A program made the position numbers and the translations under genes. The notes beneath the pieces are model-generated. The model was not told the origin of the DNA, did no database searches, and saw only the letters and a program-made list of their open reading frames with translations. Source: a virus. From it: a stretch of DNA of 46,328 bases. This document shows positions 32,493 to 40,574 of this stretch, piece after piece. The DNA lies in the IMG/VR virus record IMGVR_UViG_3300032116_000363, positions 1-46,328 of that record, one strand, 5' to 3'. Position 1 is the stretch's first letter. The number at the start of each line of letters is the position of its first letter.

Positions 32493-33364
32493 AAATCCTA
32501 ATTACCGGTCACAAGGGATTCGTCGGTCGGCACTTCACGAAGTACTATCGTGATCTTGGTCATGAAGTGTTCGGGGTTGACATCACTGCCGACATGCCTC
32601 GGGATGCAAGGGACTTCTTTAGAAAAGACGATATCCAATGGGATCTTGTGATCCACCTTGCAGCTGTCGTTGGCGGACGAGCCAAGATTGAGGGGGATCC
32701 ACTCTCAGTAGCGGTTGACCTGTCCATTGACGCGGAAATGTGGCAGTGGGCGATCCGCACAAAGCAGCGACGAGTTGTGTACTTCTCATCTTCAGCCGCC
32801 TACCCGATTGAGCTCCAGACACGGGAAGATCACGTATCACTCTCGGAGCACATGATCAACCTCAACGATGTCCGAAGTCCAGACTTTACCTACGGATGGT
32901 CAAAGCTCACGGGTGAGTACCTTGCTCAGTTTGCGGCCGCCGAAGGGGTCAAGACCCACATCTTCCGCCCGTTCTCTGGATACGGAGAGGATCAAGCGCT
33001 GGACTACCCGTTCCCATCATTCATTGATCGTGCACGCCGCAAGGCGGACCCGTTTGAAGTCTGGGGTGATGGTCTGCAGACTCGCGACTTCGTTCACATC
33101 AGCGACATCGTTGAAACCGTGAATGCGGCGATTGAGCAGGATTATCGTGATCCGCTCAACATTGGAACCGGACGACCAACATCATTCCTTGCCTTGGCGG
33201 ACCTGGTCTGCTCAGAGGCTGGCTATAAGCCAGAGATCAAGACTCATCCCGACAAGCCAGTTGGTGTGTTCTGGCGGGTGGCTGACCCAACCCTGTCGTT
33301 CCACGTCTGGAAGCCACGAATCACGCTTGAGGAAGGTATTCGCAGGGCGCTTTTGACAACCTAG
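32489..33364 (+). CDS. NAD-dependent nucleotide-sugar epimerase/dehydratase
   Basis: 291 residues, extended SDR family. Rossmann motif TGHKGFVG (6-13), Ser100-Ser102 (FSSSAAYP) and the catalytic YGWSK (Tyr135, Lys139); FRPFSGYGEDQ and TRDFVHISDIVE are typical substrate-side segments. It should interconvert UDP-, GDP- or dTDP-sugars, feeding the glycosyltransferase encoded just upstream (4-bp overlap). Length is normal for the family. Confidence 0.9.
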   Translation: MKILITGHKGFVGRHFTKYYRDLGHEVFGVDITADMPRDARDFFRKDDIQWDLVIHLAAVVGGRAKIEGDPLSVAVDLSIDAEMWQWAIRTKQRRVVYFSSSAAYPIELQTREDHVSLSEHMINLNDVRSPDFTYGWSKLTGEYLAQFAAAEGVKTHIFRPFSGYGEDQALDYPFPSFIDRARRKADPFEVWGDGLQTRDFVHISDIVETVNAAIEQDYRDPLNIGTGRPTSFLALADLVCSEAGYKPEIKTHPDKPVGVFWRVADPTLSFHVWKPRITLEEGIRRALLTT

Positions 33365-33381
33365 CCACTAGGATCTACGAT
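33353..33381 (+). promoter_or_regulatory. Promoter of 33403-33780
   Basis: TTGACA (33353-33358), 17-bp spacer, TACGAT (33376-33381). Confidence 0.6.
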
Positions 33382-33402
33382 GCTCATAGAAAGGGGGGCT
33401 TG

Positions 33403-33780
33403 ATGGAGCCTTTGGAGTATCCGATTTACAAGGATGACGAGCAGACGTTTGAGAAGACGTTCGCCAAGATTTACAACGAAGCATATGAGTTGCTGTGCGA
33501 AAAGCAAGCACGGTACGGTGATTCCAACATTGAGCAGCTTGGTCTGCACGGAGTTATTAGCCGTATCGGCAACGACAAGATTGCCCGCGCGCGCAAGTTC
33601 ATGCAAGGCAAGATCGTTGATGGTCAAGTTATCCTTGACCCGCTTGACGAAAGCACATATGAATCTCTTGCAGACACACTCCTTGATATTGCCAACTATG
33701 CGCTGATCGCCGTTGCGCTGCAGCGCGGTCTATGGGGGGCACCAATGGAGCGCGATCTGCCAGAGCGTCCAAAGAAGTGA
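33403..33780 (+). CDS. DUF1599-like nucleotide modification-associated protein
   Basis: 125 residues from ATG 33403 (GGGGGG 5 nt upstream). The pattern LLCEKQARYGDSNIEQLGLHG, IGNDKIARARKF and ESTYESLADTLLDIANYALIAVALQ matches the nucleotide modification-associated domain 1 (DUF1599). This all-alpha family is related to MazG-type pyrophosphohydrolases. It may adjust nucleotide pools for modified DNA; no base-modification synthase is seen in the window. Confidence 0.75.
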   Translation: MEPLEYPIYKDDEQTFEKTFAKIYNEAYELLCEKQARYGDSNIEQLGLHGVISRIGNDKIARARKFMQGKIVDGQVILDPLDESTYESLADTLLDIANYALIAVALQRGLWGAPMERDLPERPKK

Positions 33781-34022
33781 ATCCTCAGTTCATTGAGGCT
33801 TTGAAAGCCGCAAGGAAAGAGGCTCGCATTGACGCGATCCGAGAGGGAATGCGCGCGTTGCACTCAGCAACAGCATGGGCACAAGCGCAGGAAGGCGACG
33901 ATGCATATCATCGTGGTCTACGAGATGGAATCCTATTAGCAATGGAGGCGATTGGGTATAACCGATGGGAAGCACAGCGCGGTATGAAATCTGGAAACTC
34001 GAGCGAGCAGAAGAAGGGGTAG
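33777..34022 (+). CDS. Hypothetical helical protein
   Basis: 81 residues if started at GTG 33777, which overlaps the previous stop (GTGA). ATG 33732 would extend it over the previous gene. Helical throughout (IEALKAARKEARIDAIREGMRAL, RGLRDGILLAMEAIG). No domain recognised. Confidence 0.55.
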   Translation: MNPQFIEALKAARKEARIDAIREGMRALHSATAWAQAQEGDDAYHRGLRDGILLAMEAIGYNRWEAQRGMKSGNSSEQKKG

Positions 34023-34171
34023 GCTACCGATGGGCGATATGGGATCAGGTCACAGACACAGTCGTAAAAAGCGGATTGGCCCAAACGGCAGACGACGCCG
34101 TAGGAACAGCGACGTTCTGGATTGGTTTTCTGACCGATATCGCAAACCGACTCCCGCAGCCAACCGAATAA
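33965..34171 (+). CDS. Hypothetical protein
   Basis: 68 residues from ATG 33965, overlapping the previous gene by 58 bp. Strand-rich (RYEIWKLERAEEGVGYRWAIWD) followed by a helix (LAQTADDAVGTATFWIGFLT). The overlapping frame that starts at 34030 has an implausibly Arg-rich start and is treated as a shadow up to 34258. Confidence 0.5.
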   Translation: MGSTARYEIWKLERAEEGVGYRWAIWDQVTDTVVKSGLAQTADDAVGTATFWIGFLTDIANRLPQPTE

Positions 34172-34257
34172 CCGGAGCATGGCTAGCAAAGTCATTTGCA
34201 CTTAGCAACACACATACAATCCCTCTTGTCAACAATGAAGATCTAAAAACAATCGCC

Positions 34258-34467
34258 ATGGAGATGATGGAGGTTGCATCAGCGGTGCATGGGGTTGATG
34301 GCTGCAAGATTACGCTCACGGAACCCCAACAGGGAGATCCATACTATGAGAGCGATATGGAGATGATTGTTGACGGGACACGCTACGATGTCGTACTAAC
34401 CTCACTAGACCTTAACGACCTATTGACATCTTCCGTTGGATGGATTAACAGACGGGGTATCCGATGA
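34258..34467 (+). CDS. Hypothetical protein
   Basis: 69 residues from ATG 34258; the frame is open further upstream without a good start. MMEVASAVHGVDGCKITLTEP then DMEMIVDGTRYDVVLTSLDLND looks like an alpha/beta domain. No ribosome-binding site is seen, so the start is uncertain. Overlaps the next ATG. Confidence 0.5.
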   Translation: MEMMEVASAVHGVDGCKITLTEPQQGDPYYESDMEMIVDGTRYDVVLTSLDLNDLLTSSVGWINRRGIR

Positions 34468-34676
34468 GCGCCTCTGAACGTCTTCGCAAGCTCGTTGAGC
34501 ATGCCGTCTCTGGGGACACCACCCCTGTACTGCGGGGGATTGGCGTTAGCCAGAGAGGCAAGGTTGAACTTTTTTCACGGCTGGCGTATATTGCTGGCCT
34601 CAAGCGAGCGCTTGAGATTGTTGAGGAATATGAAAGGGAGCAGGAAGATGGCGGACGCGAAGAATCTCGTCGTTGA
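34464..34676 (+). CDS. Hypothetical helical protein
   Basis: 70 residues from ATG 34464. Two amphipathic helices (SERLRKLVEHAVSG; AYIAGLKRALEIVEEYEREQE) joined by a short beta-like segment. Coupled at both ends by overlaps. Confidence 0.55.
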   Translation: MSASERLRKLVEHAVSGDTTPVLRGIGVSQRGKVELFSRLAYIAGLKRALEIVEEYEREQEDGGREESRR

Positions 34677-34842
34677 TTCCCGTGGGCGACCACTCAACGG
34701 CTGGCACTGCACGCAATGCGAATCAAAGATCTCCGATGAAGTGATGGATGGTTATCCGGGAACAATTGACCCAAGATTTAAGAAGGCCATGTGCCACAAA
34801 TGTAAGAAAGTGAAGGTTATTAAGAAATGGGATCAAAAGTAA
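34648..34842 (+). CDS. Small zinc-ribbon protein
   Basis: 64 residues from ATG 34648, GGAGCAGGA upstream. CTQC (23-26) and CHKC (51-54) flank a loop; the end is Lys-rich (KKVKVIKKWDQK). Overlaps the protease gene start by 16 bp. Confidence 0.65.
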   Translation: MADAKNLVVDSRGRPLNGWHCTQCESKISDEVMDGYPGTIDPRFKKAMCHKCKKVKVIKKWDQK

Positions 34843-35723
34843 GGGTTGTCATTGCTGCATTAGCTAGTGTGATTATCTCTATATCATCAGTAAATACTGT
34901 TATCGCTAAAAACAAGCCCGCTCAAAAACGAGATTTCAGAGCGGTAAAAACATGGAAACAAGGATATAAAGAAGGATGGGCGTTAGATAGGATAAATCAG
35001 GTGCACTGGCGACTTGATAAAGTACCTCTTGCAAATGAAAATGCTGGGGAAGGAATCACTATTTATGTTATTGATACCGGTGTTGGCGAGGAAGACTGCA
35101 ACGGTCACGGCACGGTTGTAGCAAGTATTGCTGCGGGGTCCGAATATGGGGTGGCCCCAGCGGCTGATATTGTAAGCGTCAAAGCCCTCAACTGCGAGGG
35201 GTCTGGCACAGCAGCAGATGTTATTGCCGCAGTTGAAATCGTTGCAGAAATGGCAGACCCAGAAACATCAGTGGTCAACATGAGCTTGGGGGGGCCGGCA
35301 AAAGCAAGTGTTGATGCTGTAGTTGCGTCGCTTGCGGAAAGAATGCCAGTTGTAGTGGCGGCTGGGAATGAGAGCACCGATGCCTGCGAGAAAACTCCCG
35401 CACGGGTTCCAGCGGCGATTACGGTGGCTGGGTACGATAACACAAATCTTCGGTCAATATTCTCTAATTACGGCAGTTGTGTTGATATTTGGGCGCCAGG
35501 AACAGCGGTAGACGGGGTTGATAAAAACGGTGACAGGGTACAGTGGAGCGGGACAAGTATGACAACGGCAATAATCAGCGGTGCAGTTGCATTCATCGCA
35601 AGCCGAGACGGAATTACAACAAGACAAGCTGCTGATAAAATGATGCAAACAGCAGCTCGTCCTTATTTGATTGATGCACGTCTTAATGGGAAATCAGCCT
35701 ACTCCTTGCTGATTGGGAATTAG
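34827..35723 (+). CDS. Secreted subtilisin-like serine protease (proteinase K type)
   Basis: 298 residues. Signal peptide (about 1-27), a short basic segment instead of a full propeptide, then the catalytic domain from WALDRINQ (51). Triad Asp83 (VIDTG), His94 (NGHGT) and Ser244 (GTSM), with oxyanion Asn171 (AAGN). Only 11 residues separate Asp83 from His94, far fewer than in proteinase K, so a surface segment is deleted. Markedly more AT-rich than its neighbours. Target could be host surface proteins or competing phages. Confidence 0.88.
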   Translation: MGSKVRVVIAALASVIISISSVNTVIAKNKPAQKRDFRAVKTWKQGYKEGWALDRINQVHWRLDKVPLANENAGEGITIYVIDTGVGEEDCNGHGTVVASIAAGSEYGVAPAADIVSVKALNCEGSGTAADVIAAVEIVAEMADPETSVVNMSLGGPAKASVDAVVASLAERMPVVVAAGNESTDACEKTPARVPAAITVAGYDNTNLRSIFSNYGSCVDIWAPGTAVDGVDKNGDRVQWSGTSMTTAIISGAVAFIASRDGITTRQAADKMMQTAARPYLIDARLNGKSAYSLLIGN

Positions 35724-37135
35724 AACCTACTACCCGTCTTCGCTGCCGTGAAGTAGAAACTGCTGCCACTGAGGTCAGCAGCATAGACAAGGGCATCCAC
35801 AAGGTCATCATGCTCCCCGTTTGGGAAAGATGCCATTTCAACCTCTAGATCCCTGATGCCGGGTGCGCTTTTGAGGTGGTACACCTTCCCTGCCTCATAT
35901 CGAGCGGCAAGCGCTCGTGCCCTTGTTACCTTGTCTTTATCGGGACGAACCGCCCGAGCAGGAAGATTGGTGGTCCCAAGAACCTCGCGCACAAATGTGC
36001 TCTGATGCTGCACCGCTTCAATGTTTACCGATTCAAGGTTTCTTGCGCTATCGTTGATCTCAGGTGGGTTTGGGACTAGGTATTGTGGCCAAAGCAGCCT
36101 TGGCCCGTCATCGGCGACCAAATCACCGTCACGACTGATTCCCGTTAACCAGTCACGATGACCTTCTGCAAGCCTCGCCCTCCACGCACCCACCACATAA
36201 AGGTTGTGCTCTGCATCTTCAACAACCTCAACACACGAGGTGTAGTCGCTGCGCTCTGAGGCAGAGGACGCAAGGTCAATCCCAACACGACGAGCACCAG
36301 CCGGAACGGCATCAACGTACTTAAATCGGTCATATCGGAAAATGTTTCCACCCATTGCCTGTACGTCGTTCTGGAACTGCAGCATGAAGATTGGCGTTCC
36401 AAGCTCTTCGCGCTTCTTTTCCATGTCAGCAACGGTGTACATTTCTGGCCAGAGGATGCTTTCACCCTCTACTGCCCTTCTAAGCATGACAGGCGTGCCT
36501 TTCTCTTTGAGGTCGTTATAAAAGTCGTCCTCGTGCCACCTAGTTCCGATATACCATCGTTTTGCGCCTGGCACAAGCATTGGGTCAACGACCTGCCAGT
36601 ATGTATCAGCAGCTTTTTGTCGCTGTACCGCAGTGGCATTCTCCTTCATGCCGACCATGTCGTCGCCGATCAGGATGTCCAAACGAGCGCCCGGCTTGAT
36701 TGATCCAAGTCCGTCAGCAAAGCATGTTGCATCTTTGCCCATGTTCGCCCCCTTGATTGTCCATACCTCATCTGTCCACTTAGGACCGACGACCCCATCC
36801 CTCGCCCACTCAAAGATCTCAGCAAAGTGCGGTGATTCAATAATTGCCTTAATGGCACGCGAGCGGGCAAGGGCATCAGACAGCACGGACGTTAGAATTC
36901 CAACCCGTATTTTTCCTTGACTCACACCGATGAGGCGGGCAACTCGATGGATAAGCTGGGTGGTCTTGGCATGGCCTCGGGGCATGAGCACAAGCGCGCG
37001 GTCGTTCTTGTCTAGGAAGCGCTCCATCTCCCTGAGATGTTTTGGAAATACAAGGTTGCTGACGTATTCCGCAAAGGCGGCGTCAGACGTTTTCGCTTGT
37101 TCCCTCAGCCACAGTCGGTACTGCTTGCTGTCCAT
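35720..37135 (-). CDS. terL: Terminase large subunit
   Basis: 471 residues, ATG at 37135 behind AGGAGG. ATPase: Walker A PRGHAKTT (52-59), Walker B LDILIGDD (152-159). Nuclease: GIDLASSASERSDYTS near 287 and EHDDLVDALVYA near 441, the RNase H-like acidic residues. The motor cuts and packages phage DNA into the prohead. Encoded opposite to the flanking accessory and tail genes, overlapping the protease gene end by 4 bp and terS by 53 bp. Confidence 0.93.
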   Translation of the reverse strand: MDSKQYRLWLREQAKTSDAAFAEYVSNLVFPKHLREMERFLDKNDRALVLMPRGHAKTTQLIHRVARLIGVSQGKIRVGILTSVLSDALARSRAIKAIIESPHFAEIFEWARDGVVGPKWTDEVWTIKGANMGKDATCFADGLGSIKPGARLDILIGDDMVGMKENATAVQRQKAADTYWQVVDPMLVPGAKRWYIGTRWHEDDFYNDLKEKGTPVMLRRAVEGESILWPEMYTVADMEKKREELGTPIFMLQFQNDVQAMGGNIFRYDRFKYVDAVPAGARRVGIDLASSASERSDYTSCVEVVEDAEHNLYVVGAWRARLAEGHRDWLTGISRDGDLVADDGPRLLWPQYLVPNPPEINDSARNLESVNIEAVQHQSTFVREVLGTTNLPARAVRPDKDKVTRARALAARYEAGKVYHLKSAPGIRDLEVEMASFPNGEHDDLVDALVYAADLSGSSFYFTAAKTGSRF

Positions 37136-37622
37136 CGGTTCCCTCCTCTAGAGCGTCGGCCCAGTTTCTTAGCCGCTTGGCAAGATCGTCGGCGCTAAGT
37201 CCATCAATTGCATGGTCAACGAGTTGCATTTGCAGGGCACCGCCATTTGGTCCGGTAAGCTCAACCTTAGATGCTTCATATGCACCAGTGAGCTTGGCAA
37301 GGCGATCTATGACCTCAAGTTGAAGCTTGAGAAATGCCACTTGACCGCTATAAGAGTTTTCCCTTGCGGAGGCATGACCGCCAGCAGCTGCTTTTGCAAT
37401 CCTATTTGCCCGCTCAATGAGCTCAATCTTGCTGTCAACTGGCCCAATCGCATCCTCAAGGGCCTGCTTACGCATTTTGGCAATGTATTTCTTAACTGTA
37501 TCTGGTTTTAGGTCAAGCCTGAGTGCAATCTCACTGGCGCTTACCCCACTGAAATGCAGGGTGTTAATGTCTTTCTCAAGCTGTGCCTGCGCATCTTTGG
37601 TGCGTCTTCCAATTTGTGCCAT
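37083..37622 (-). CDS. terS: Terminase small subunit-like DNA-binding protein
   Basis: 179 residues from ATG 37622, adjacent to terL. An N-terminal helix-turn-helix (LHFSGVSASEIALRLDLKPDTVKKYI, about 20-45), then long helices (ELIERANRIAKAAAGG, VAFLKLQLEVIDRLAKLTGAYEA), fitting the DNA-recognition and oligomerisation parts of TerS. No ribosome-binding site; TATAGT ends 6 nt before the ATG, so its mRNA should be leaderless. A longer frame to 37679 is rejected on that basis. Confidence 0.75.
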   Translation of the reverse strand: MAQIGRRTKDAQAQLEKDINTLHFSGVSASEIALRLDLKPDTVKKYIAKMRKQALEDAIGPVDSKIELIERANRIAKAAAGGHASARENSYSGQVAFLKLQLEVIDRLAKLTGAYEASKVELTGPNGGALQMQLVDHAIDGLSADDLAKRLRNWADALEEGTDGQQAVPTVAEGTSENV

Positions 37623-37628
37623 ATCTTC

Positions 37629-37659
37629 ACTATACCATATAATCTGCCCTTGACGGCAA
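37629..37659 (-). promoter_or_regulatory. Leaderless promoter of terS
   Basis: TATAGT (37629-37634), 6 nt to ATG; the best -35 candidate is TTGCCG (37654-37659) at 19 bp. Confidence 0.6.
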
Positions 37660-37660
37660 G

Positions 37661-37689
37661 TTGCAAGAAATTTGCGCATCGCCTAGAAT
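37661..37689 (+). promoter_or_regulatory. Leaderless promoter of 37696-38109
   Basis: TTGCAA (37661-37666), 17-bp spacer, TAGAAT (37684-37689), 6 nt to ATG. Divergent from and abutting the terS promoter. Confidence 0.7.
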
Positions 37690-37695
37690 TCTCTT

Positions 37696-38109
37696 ATGCC
37701 AAGACGAAAATGGCCACGTAAAAATGACTGCCCAGAAACCAAGCGTTTCCAAGAGGCCTGCATGGCTTGGGCCAGCCAAGCTGGGGTCAGTTTGAATGCA
37801 GTGTTTATTGCTGCTGGTAAAGCAAGAAGCAAAAAGCCGTACTGGGCAAAGGAGCGTTTCTATGGCGGGGTTATCCCGACAGACGACGACATTGCTTGGG
37901 CACGAATACACGCCATCAACAGCGTGCTCTCAACCGAAGATTTGGGCGCCCTCTACCAGCATCGTAAGTCGGTGGCAAAGTTTTGCTATTCTTGCGTGGG
38001 TAAGAGGGTGGATGATATCACTGCCAGATGCTGGGATATATCATGCCCCCTGCGCCCAATAAGCCCCCTCCCGCTCAAGAGCTCCGTAGAAAAGAAGCCC
38101 ATAGAGTAG
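37696..38109 (+). CDS. Hypothetical protein
   Basis: 137 residues from ATG 37696, no ribosome-binding site but an exact leaderless promoter. Basic start (PRRKWPRKNDCPETKRF), a helical middle and a Cys-containing segment (FCYSCVGKRVDDITARCWDISC) near the end that may bind zinc. Sits between terminase and tail genes; could be a packaging or head-joining accessory. No family recognised. Confidence 0.6.
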   Translation: MPRRKWPRKNDCPETKRFQEACMAWASQAGVSLNAVFIAAGKARSKKPYWAKERFYGGVIPTDDDIAWARIHAINSVLSTEDLGALYQHRKSVAKFCYSCVGKRVDDITARCWDISCPLRPISPLPLKSSVEKKPIE

Positions 38110-38124
38110 GCGGTTCTCTCAGGC

Positions 38125-38130
38125 TATAAT
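38125..38130 (+). promoter_or_regulatory. Leaderless -10 box of 38137-38484
   Basis: Consensus TATAAT, 6 nt to ATG; the -35 position (TAGAGT, 38102-38107) is poor. Confidence 0.5.
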
Positions 38131-38136
38131 CGCGGC

Positions 38137-38484
38137 ATGGCACTTTCCACCTATGACATGTCCGTTGAGCAGGGTAGCGATTACGCTACAACCATCACCT
38201 ACACAAACGATGCCGGTAACGCAGTAAACCTGACCGGGTACACATCGAGGATGCAGGTGAGGAAGTTTGCTGGCTCCGCAACCCCAGTTATGACATTCAC
38301 CAATACCAGCGGAATGACCATTACCGGCGCTAGCGGGGTTATTGACTTAGCCATTACGGCTGCGGCGCTCTCAACCATACCGCCTGGATCTTATGTATAT
38401 GATCTTGAGATCATTAGTGGCGCTGGGGCGGTTACCAAGCTTCTTGGCGGCGATTTTGAGGTATCTGCGGAGGTAACACGATGA
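38137..38484 (+). CDS. Tail-associated Ig-like/BppU-type protein
   Basis: 115 residues. Pattern SVEQGSDYATTITYTNDAGNAVNLTGYTSRMQVR is characteristic of phage tail or baseplate proteins with an N-terminal beta-sandwich. Beta-rich throughout. First gene of the fibre operon. Overlaps the next ATG (ATGA). Confidence 0.7.
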   Translation: MALSTYDMSVEQGSDYATTITYTNDAGNAVNLTGYTSRMQVRKFAGSATPVMTFTNTSGMTITGASGVIDLAITAAALSTIPPGSYVYDLEIISGAGAVTKLLGGDFEVSAEVTR

Positions 38485-38774
38485 GCCCAGTAAGCGTTAC
38501 GCAGGTCAACCGCAACGTATCCGTAACCAGCCCTGCCGCCAACGACCTGACGGTCTCAAGCGGGGCGGCTGGAAACCCCCATGGAACCTATACCCACAGC
38601 CAAGCAGCCGCCTCGGCCACCTGGACGATCACCCACAACCTGAACTGCAAGCCCTCGGTGACAATTGTAGATAGTGGGGGTAATGTCCAGATCGGGGAAG
38701 TATTGTACGATTCCGACAATCAGGTTACAGTAACCTTTGCCGCCGCCTTTAGCGGCTATGCATACCTAAACTGA
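38481..38774 (+). CDS. Putative tail/fibre accessory protein
   Basis: 97 residues. The second half (ATWTITHNLNCKPSVTIVDSGG, VTVTFAAAFSGYAYLN) is a beta module common at the C-termini of phage tail proteins. The first half is Ser/Thr/Ala-rich. Coupled to the upstream tail protein. Confidence 0.7.
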   Translation: MSPVSVTQVNRNVSVTSPAANDLTVSSGAAGNPHGTYTHSQAAASATWTITHNLNCKPSVTIVDSGGNVQIGEVLYDSDNQVTVTFAAAFSGYAYLN

Positions 38775-38784
38775 GGAGACGCCC

Positions 38785-40554
38785 GTGAAGGTCCTGACGA
38801 GTCTAACGCTTAGCAGCTTCCTAGACCTACAGAAGAATGAGCTGCGCAATGCAGCCGTTCAGGTTCTTGCCACCCCACCATCGTCGCCGGTTACGGGTCA
38901 GATTTACTACAACTCAGATATCAATGACGGCCCAGTCGGCCTCATGGTTTACAACGGCTCCCTCTGGGAGTCGGTTGGATCAATTGATGGTCTTCAGGGA
39001 ACCGCGCCGATTCAGGTTAGCGTTTCCGGTGGCGTTGCAACGATTAGCATTGATGCCGCAGACAGCGACAGCGCTGGCTCAATGTCGTCCGCCCATTACA
39101 ACCTTGTCAATGGCGCAACCGATAACAATACCGCTAGCACGCTGGTCAAGCGAGATGCCGATGGAGACTTCGCCGCTCGAGATATTGATGCACGCATGGT
39201 CATCCTCAGCGGAACGACCACCAATGCAACTGATGCTGCGACCAAGGCGTATGTTGATTCAGTAGCCCAGGGTCTTGATGTCAAGGAATCAGTGCATGTT
39301 GCAACGACTGCAAACCTTGCCTCCCTCAGCGGTCTGCTCACAATTGACGGACACACTATTGAAGCTGGTCAACGAGTCCTCGTCAAGAACCAGAGCACTG
39401 CCTCAGAGAATGGTATCTACGTCTCTGGTTCAAGCACATGGTCGCGAGCCGATGACTTTGATGGGACGCCTGCGGTTGATACTGGAGCATTCACTTTTGT
39501 TGAGTACGGTACTGTCAACGGTGGAACTGGTTGGGTTCTTACTACAACCGGGACAATCACCATCGGGACGACCCCACTTGCCTTCACGCAATTCTCCGGT
39601 GGTGGAACATTCACCGCTGGCGACGCGCTTTCGCTTACGGGATCTGAGTTTGATGTCAAGTACGATAACAGCACAATCGGCATCAACGGCAGCAATCAGA
39701 TTGAAGTCAAGGACAACGGCATTACATCCGCAAAGATGGCGGCTGGCTCCGTTGAGCTTGGAACAGACACCGTCAGCGGAACACTCGCGATTGCAAACGG
39801 TGGTACTGGTGCAAGCAGCGTTGCTGACAATCTAGTCTTCGCTGGTCCATCAACTGGTGGTCCTCTTGCCCCGTCATTCCGCTCACTTGTCGCTTCAGAT
39901 CTTCCAAACCACAGCACCGACAAGCTCACAAGCGGCACTCTTGGTGTTGCTCGTGGTGGTACGGGCGCTGCAACGTTCACCGCAGGATTCGTCAAGTCCT
40001 CTGGCGGCACTGATGCACTTACGACCGCAAGCACCGTATCGCTGACCACCGAAGTCACTGGCACACTGCCAGTTGCCAACGGTGGTACTGGTCAGTCAAC
40101 ACTCACCAGCAACGGCGTACTGCTCGGTAACGGCACAAGCGGGATTACACAGACCGCTGCAGGATCTGCTGATCAGGTCTTCCGAATCCCAGGAGCCGGT
40201 GGAGCCCCAGCATTTGGCGCAATCAACCTCGCGCAGAGCGCGGCGGTTACAGGCGCACTTGCCATCGCAAACGGTGGTACTGGCGCGACGACAGCCTCCT
40301 CAGCCCTCGCGGCCCTTGGCGGAACGTCTAAGTACACCGCCACTGTTGGAGACGGAAGCGCCACGACGATCACCGTGTCTCACGGTCTTGGAAACATTTG
40401 GGTTACCGCTCAGGTGTTCCAGGTCTCCAACGGTGAGCAGGTCTACCCAGACATCACTGTCGGCTTGACCACGGGAACACCAAACGGCACCGTTGTTCTG
40501 GACTTTGCTCAGGCCCCAACCAGCAACCAGTACAGGGTTGTTATAATCGGGTAA
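38785..40554 (+). CDS. Tail fibre protein 1
   Basis: 589 residues from GTG 38785 (GAGGAG upstream). N-terminal YYNSDINDGPVGLMVYNGSLWESV repeat-like segment. A shared fibre module (about 155-280) carries AYVDSVAQGLDVKESV, LVKNQSTASENGIY and WVLTTTG. At least four IANGGTGA/VARGGTGA-type repeats (about 335-515) form a beta-fibre shaft, and a C-terminal VTAQVFQVSNGEQVYPD domain repeats the beta module of 38481-38774. Binds host surface by family knowledge. Confidence 0.85.
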   Translation: MKVLTSLTLSSFLDLQKNELRNAAVQVLATPPSSPVTGQIYYNSDINDGPVGLMVYNGSLWESVGSIDGLQGTAPIQVSVSGGVATISIDAADSDSAGSMSSAHYNLVNGATDNNTASTLVKRDADGDFAARDIDARMVILSGTTTNATDAATKAYVDSVAQGLDVKESVHVATTANLASLSGLLTIDGHTIEAGQRVLVKNQSTASENGIYVSGSSTWSRADDFDGTPAVDTGAFTFVEYGTVNGGTGWVLTTTGTITIGTTPLAFTQFSGGGTFTAGDALSLTGSEFDVKYDNSTIGINGSNQIEVKDNGITSAKMAAGSVELGTDTVSGTLAIANGGTGASSVADNLVFAGPSTGGPLAPSFRSLVASDLPNHSTDKLTSGTLGVARGGTGAATFTAGFVKSSGGTDALTTASTVSLTTEVTGTLPVANGGTGQSTLTSNGVLLGNGTSGITQTAAGSADQVFRIPGAGGAPAFGAINLAQSAAVTGALAIANGGTGATTASSALAALGGTSKYTATVGDGSATTITVSHGLGNIWVTAQVFQVSNGEQVYPDITVGLTTGTPNGTVVLDFAQAPTSNQYRVVIIG

Positions 40555-40574
40555 ACCCCCGCTAGGAGGGCCCG

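Noticed and set aside
34030-34257. N-terminal part of the frame opening at 34030
   Set aside because: Implausibly Arg-rich and lies over the better-looking gene 33965-34171; only the part from 34258 was kept.
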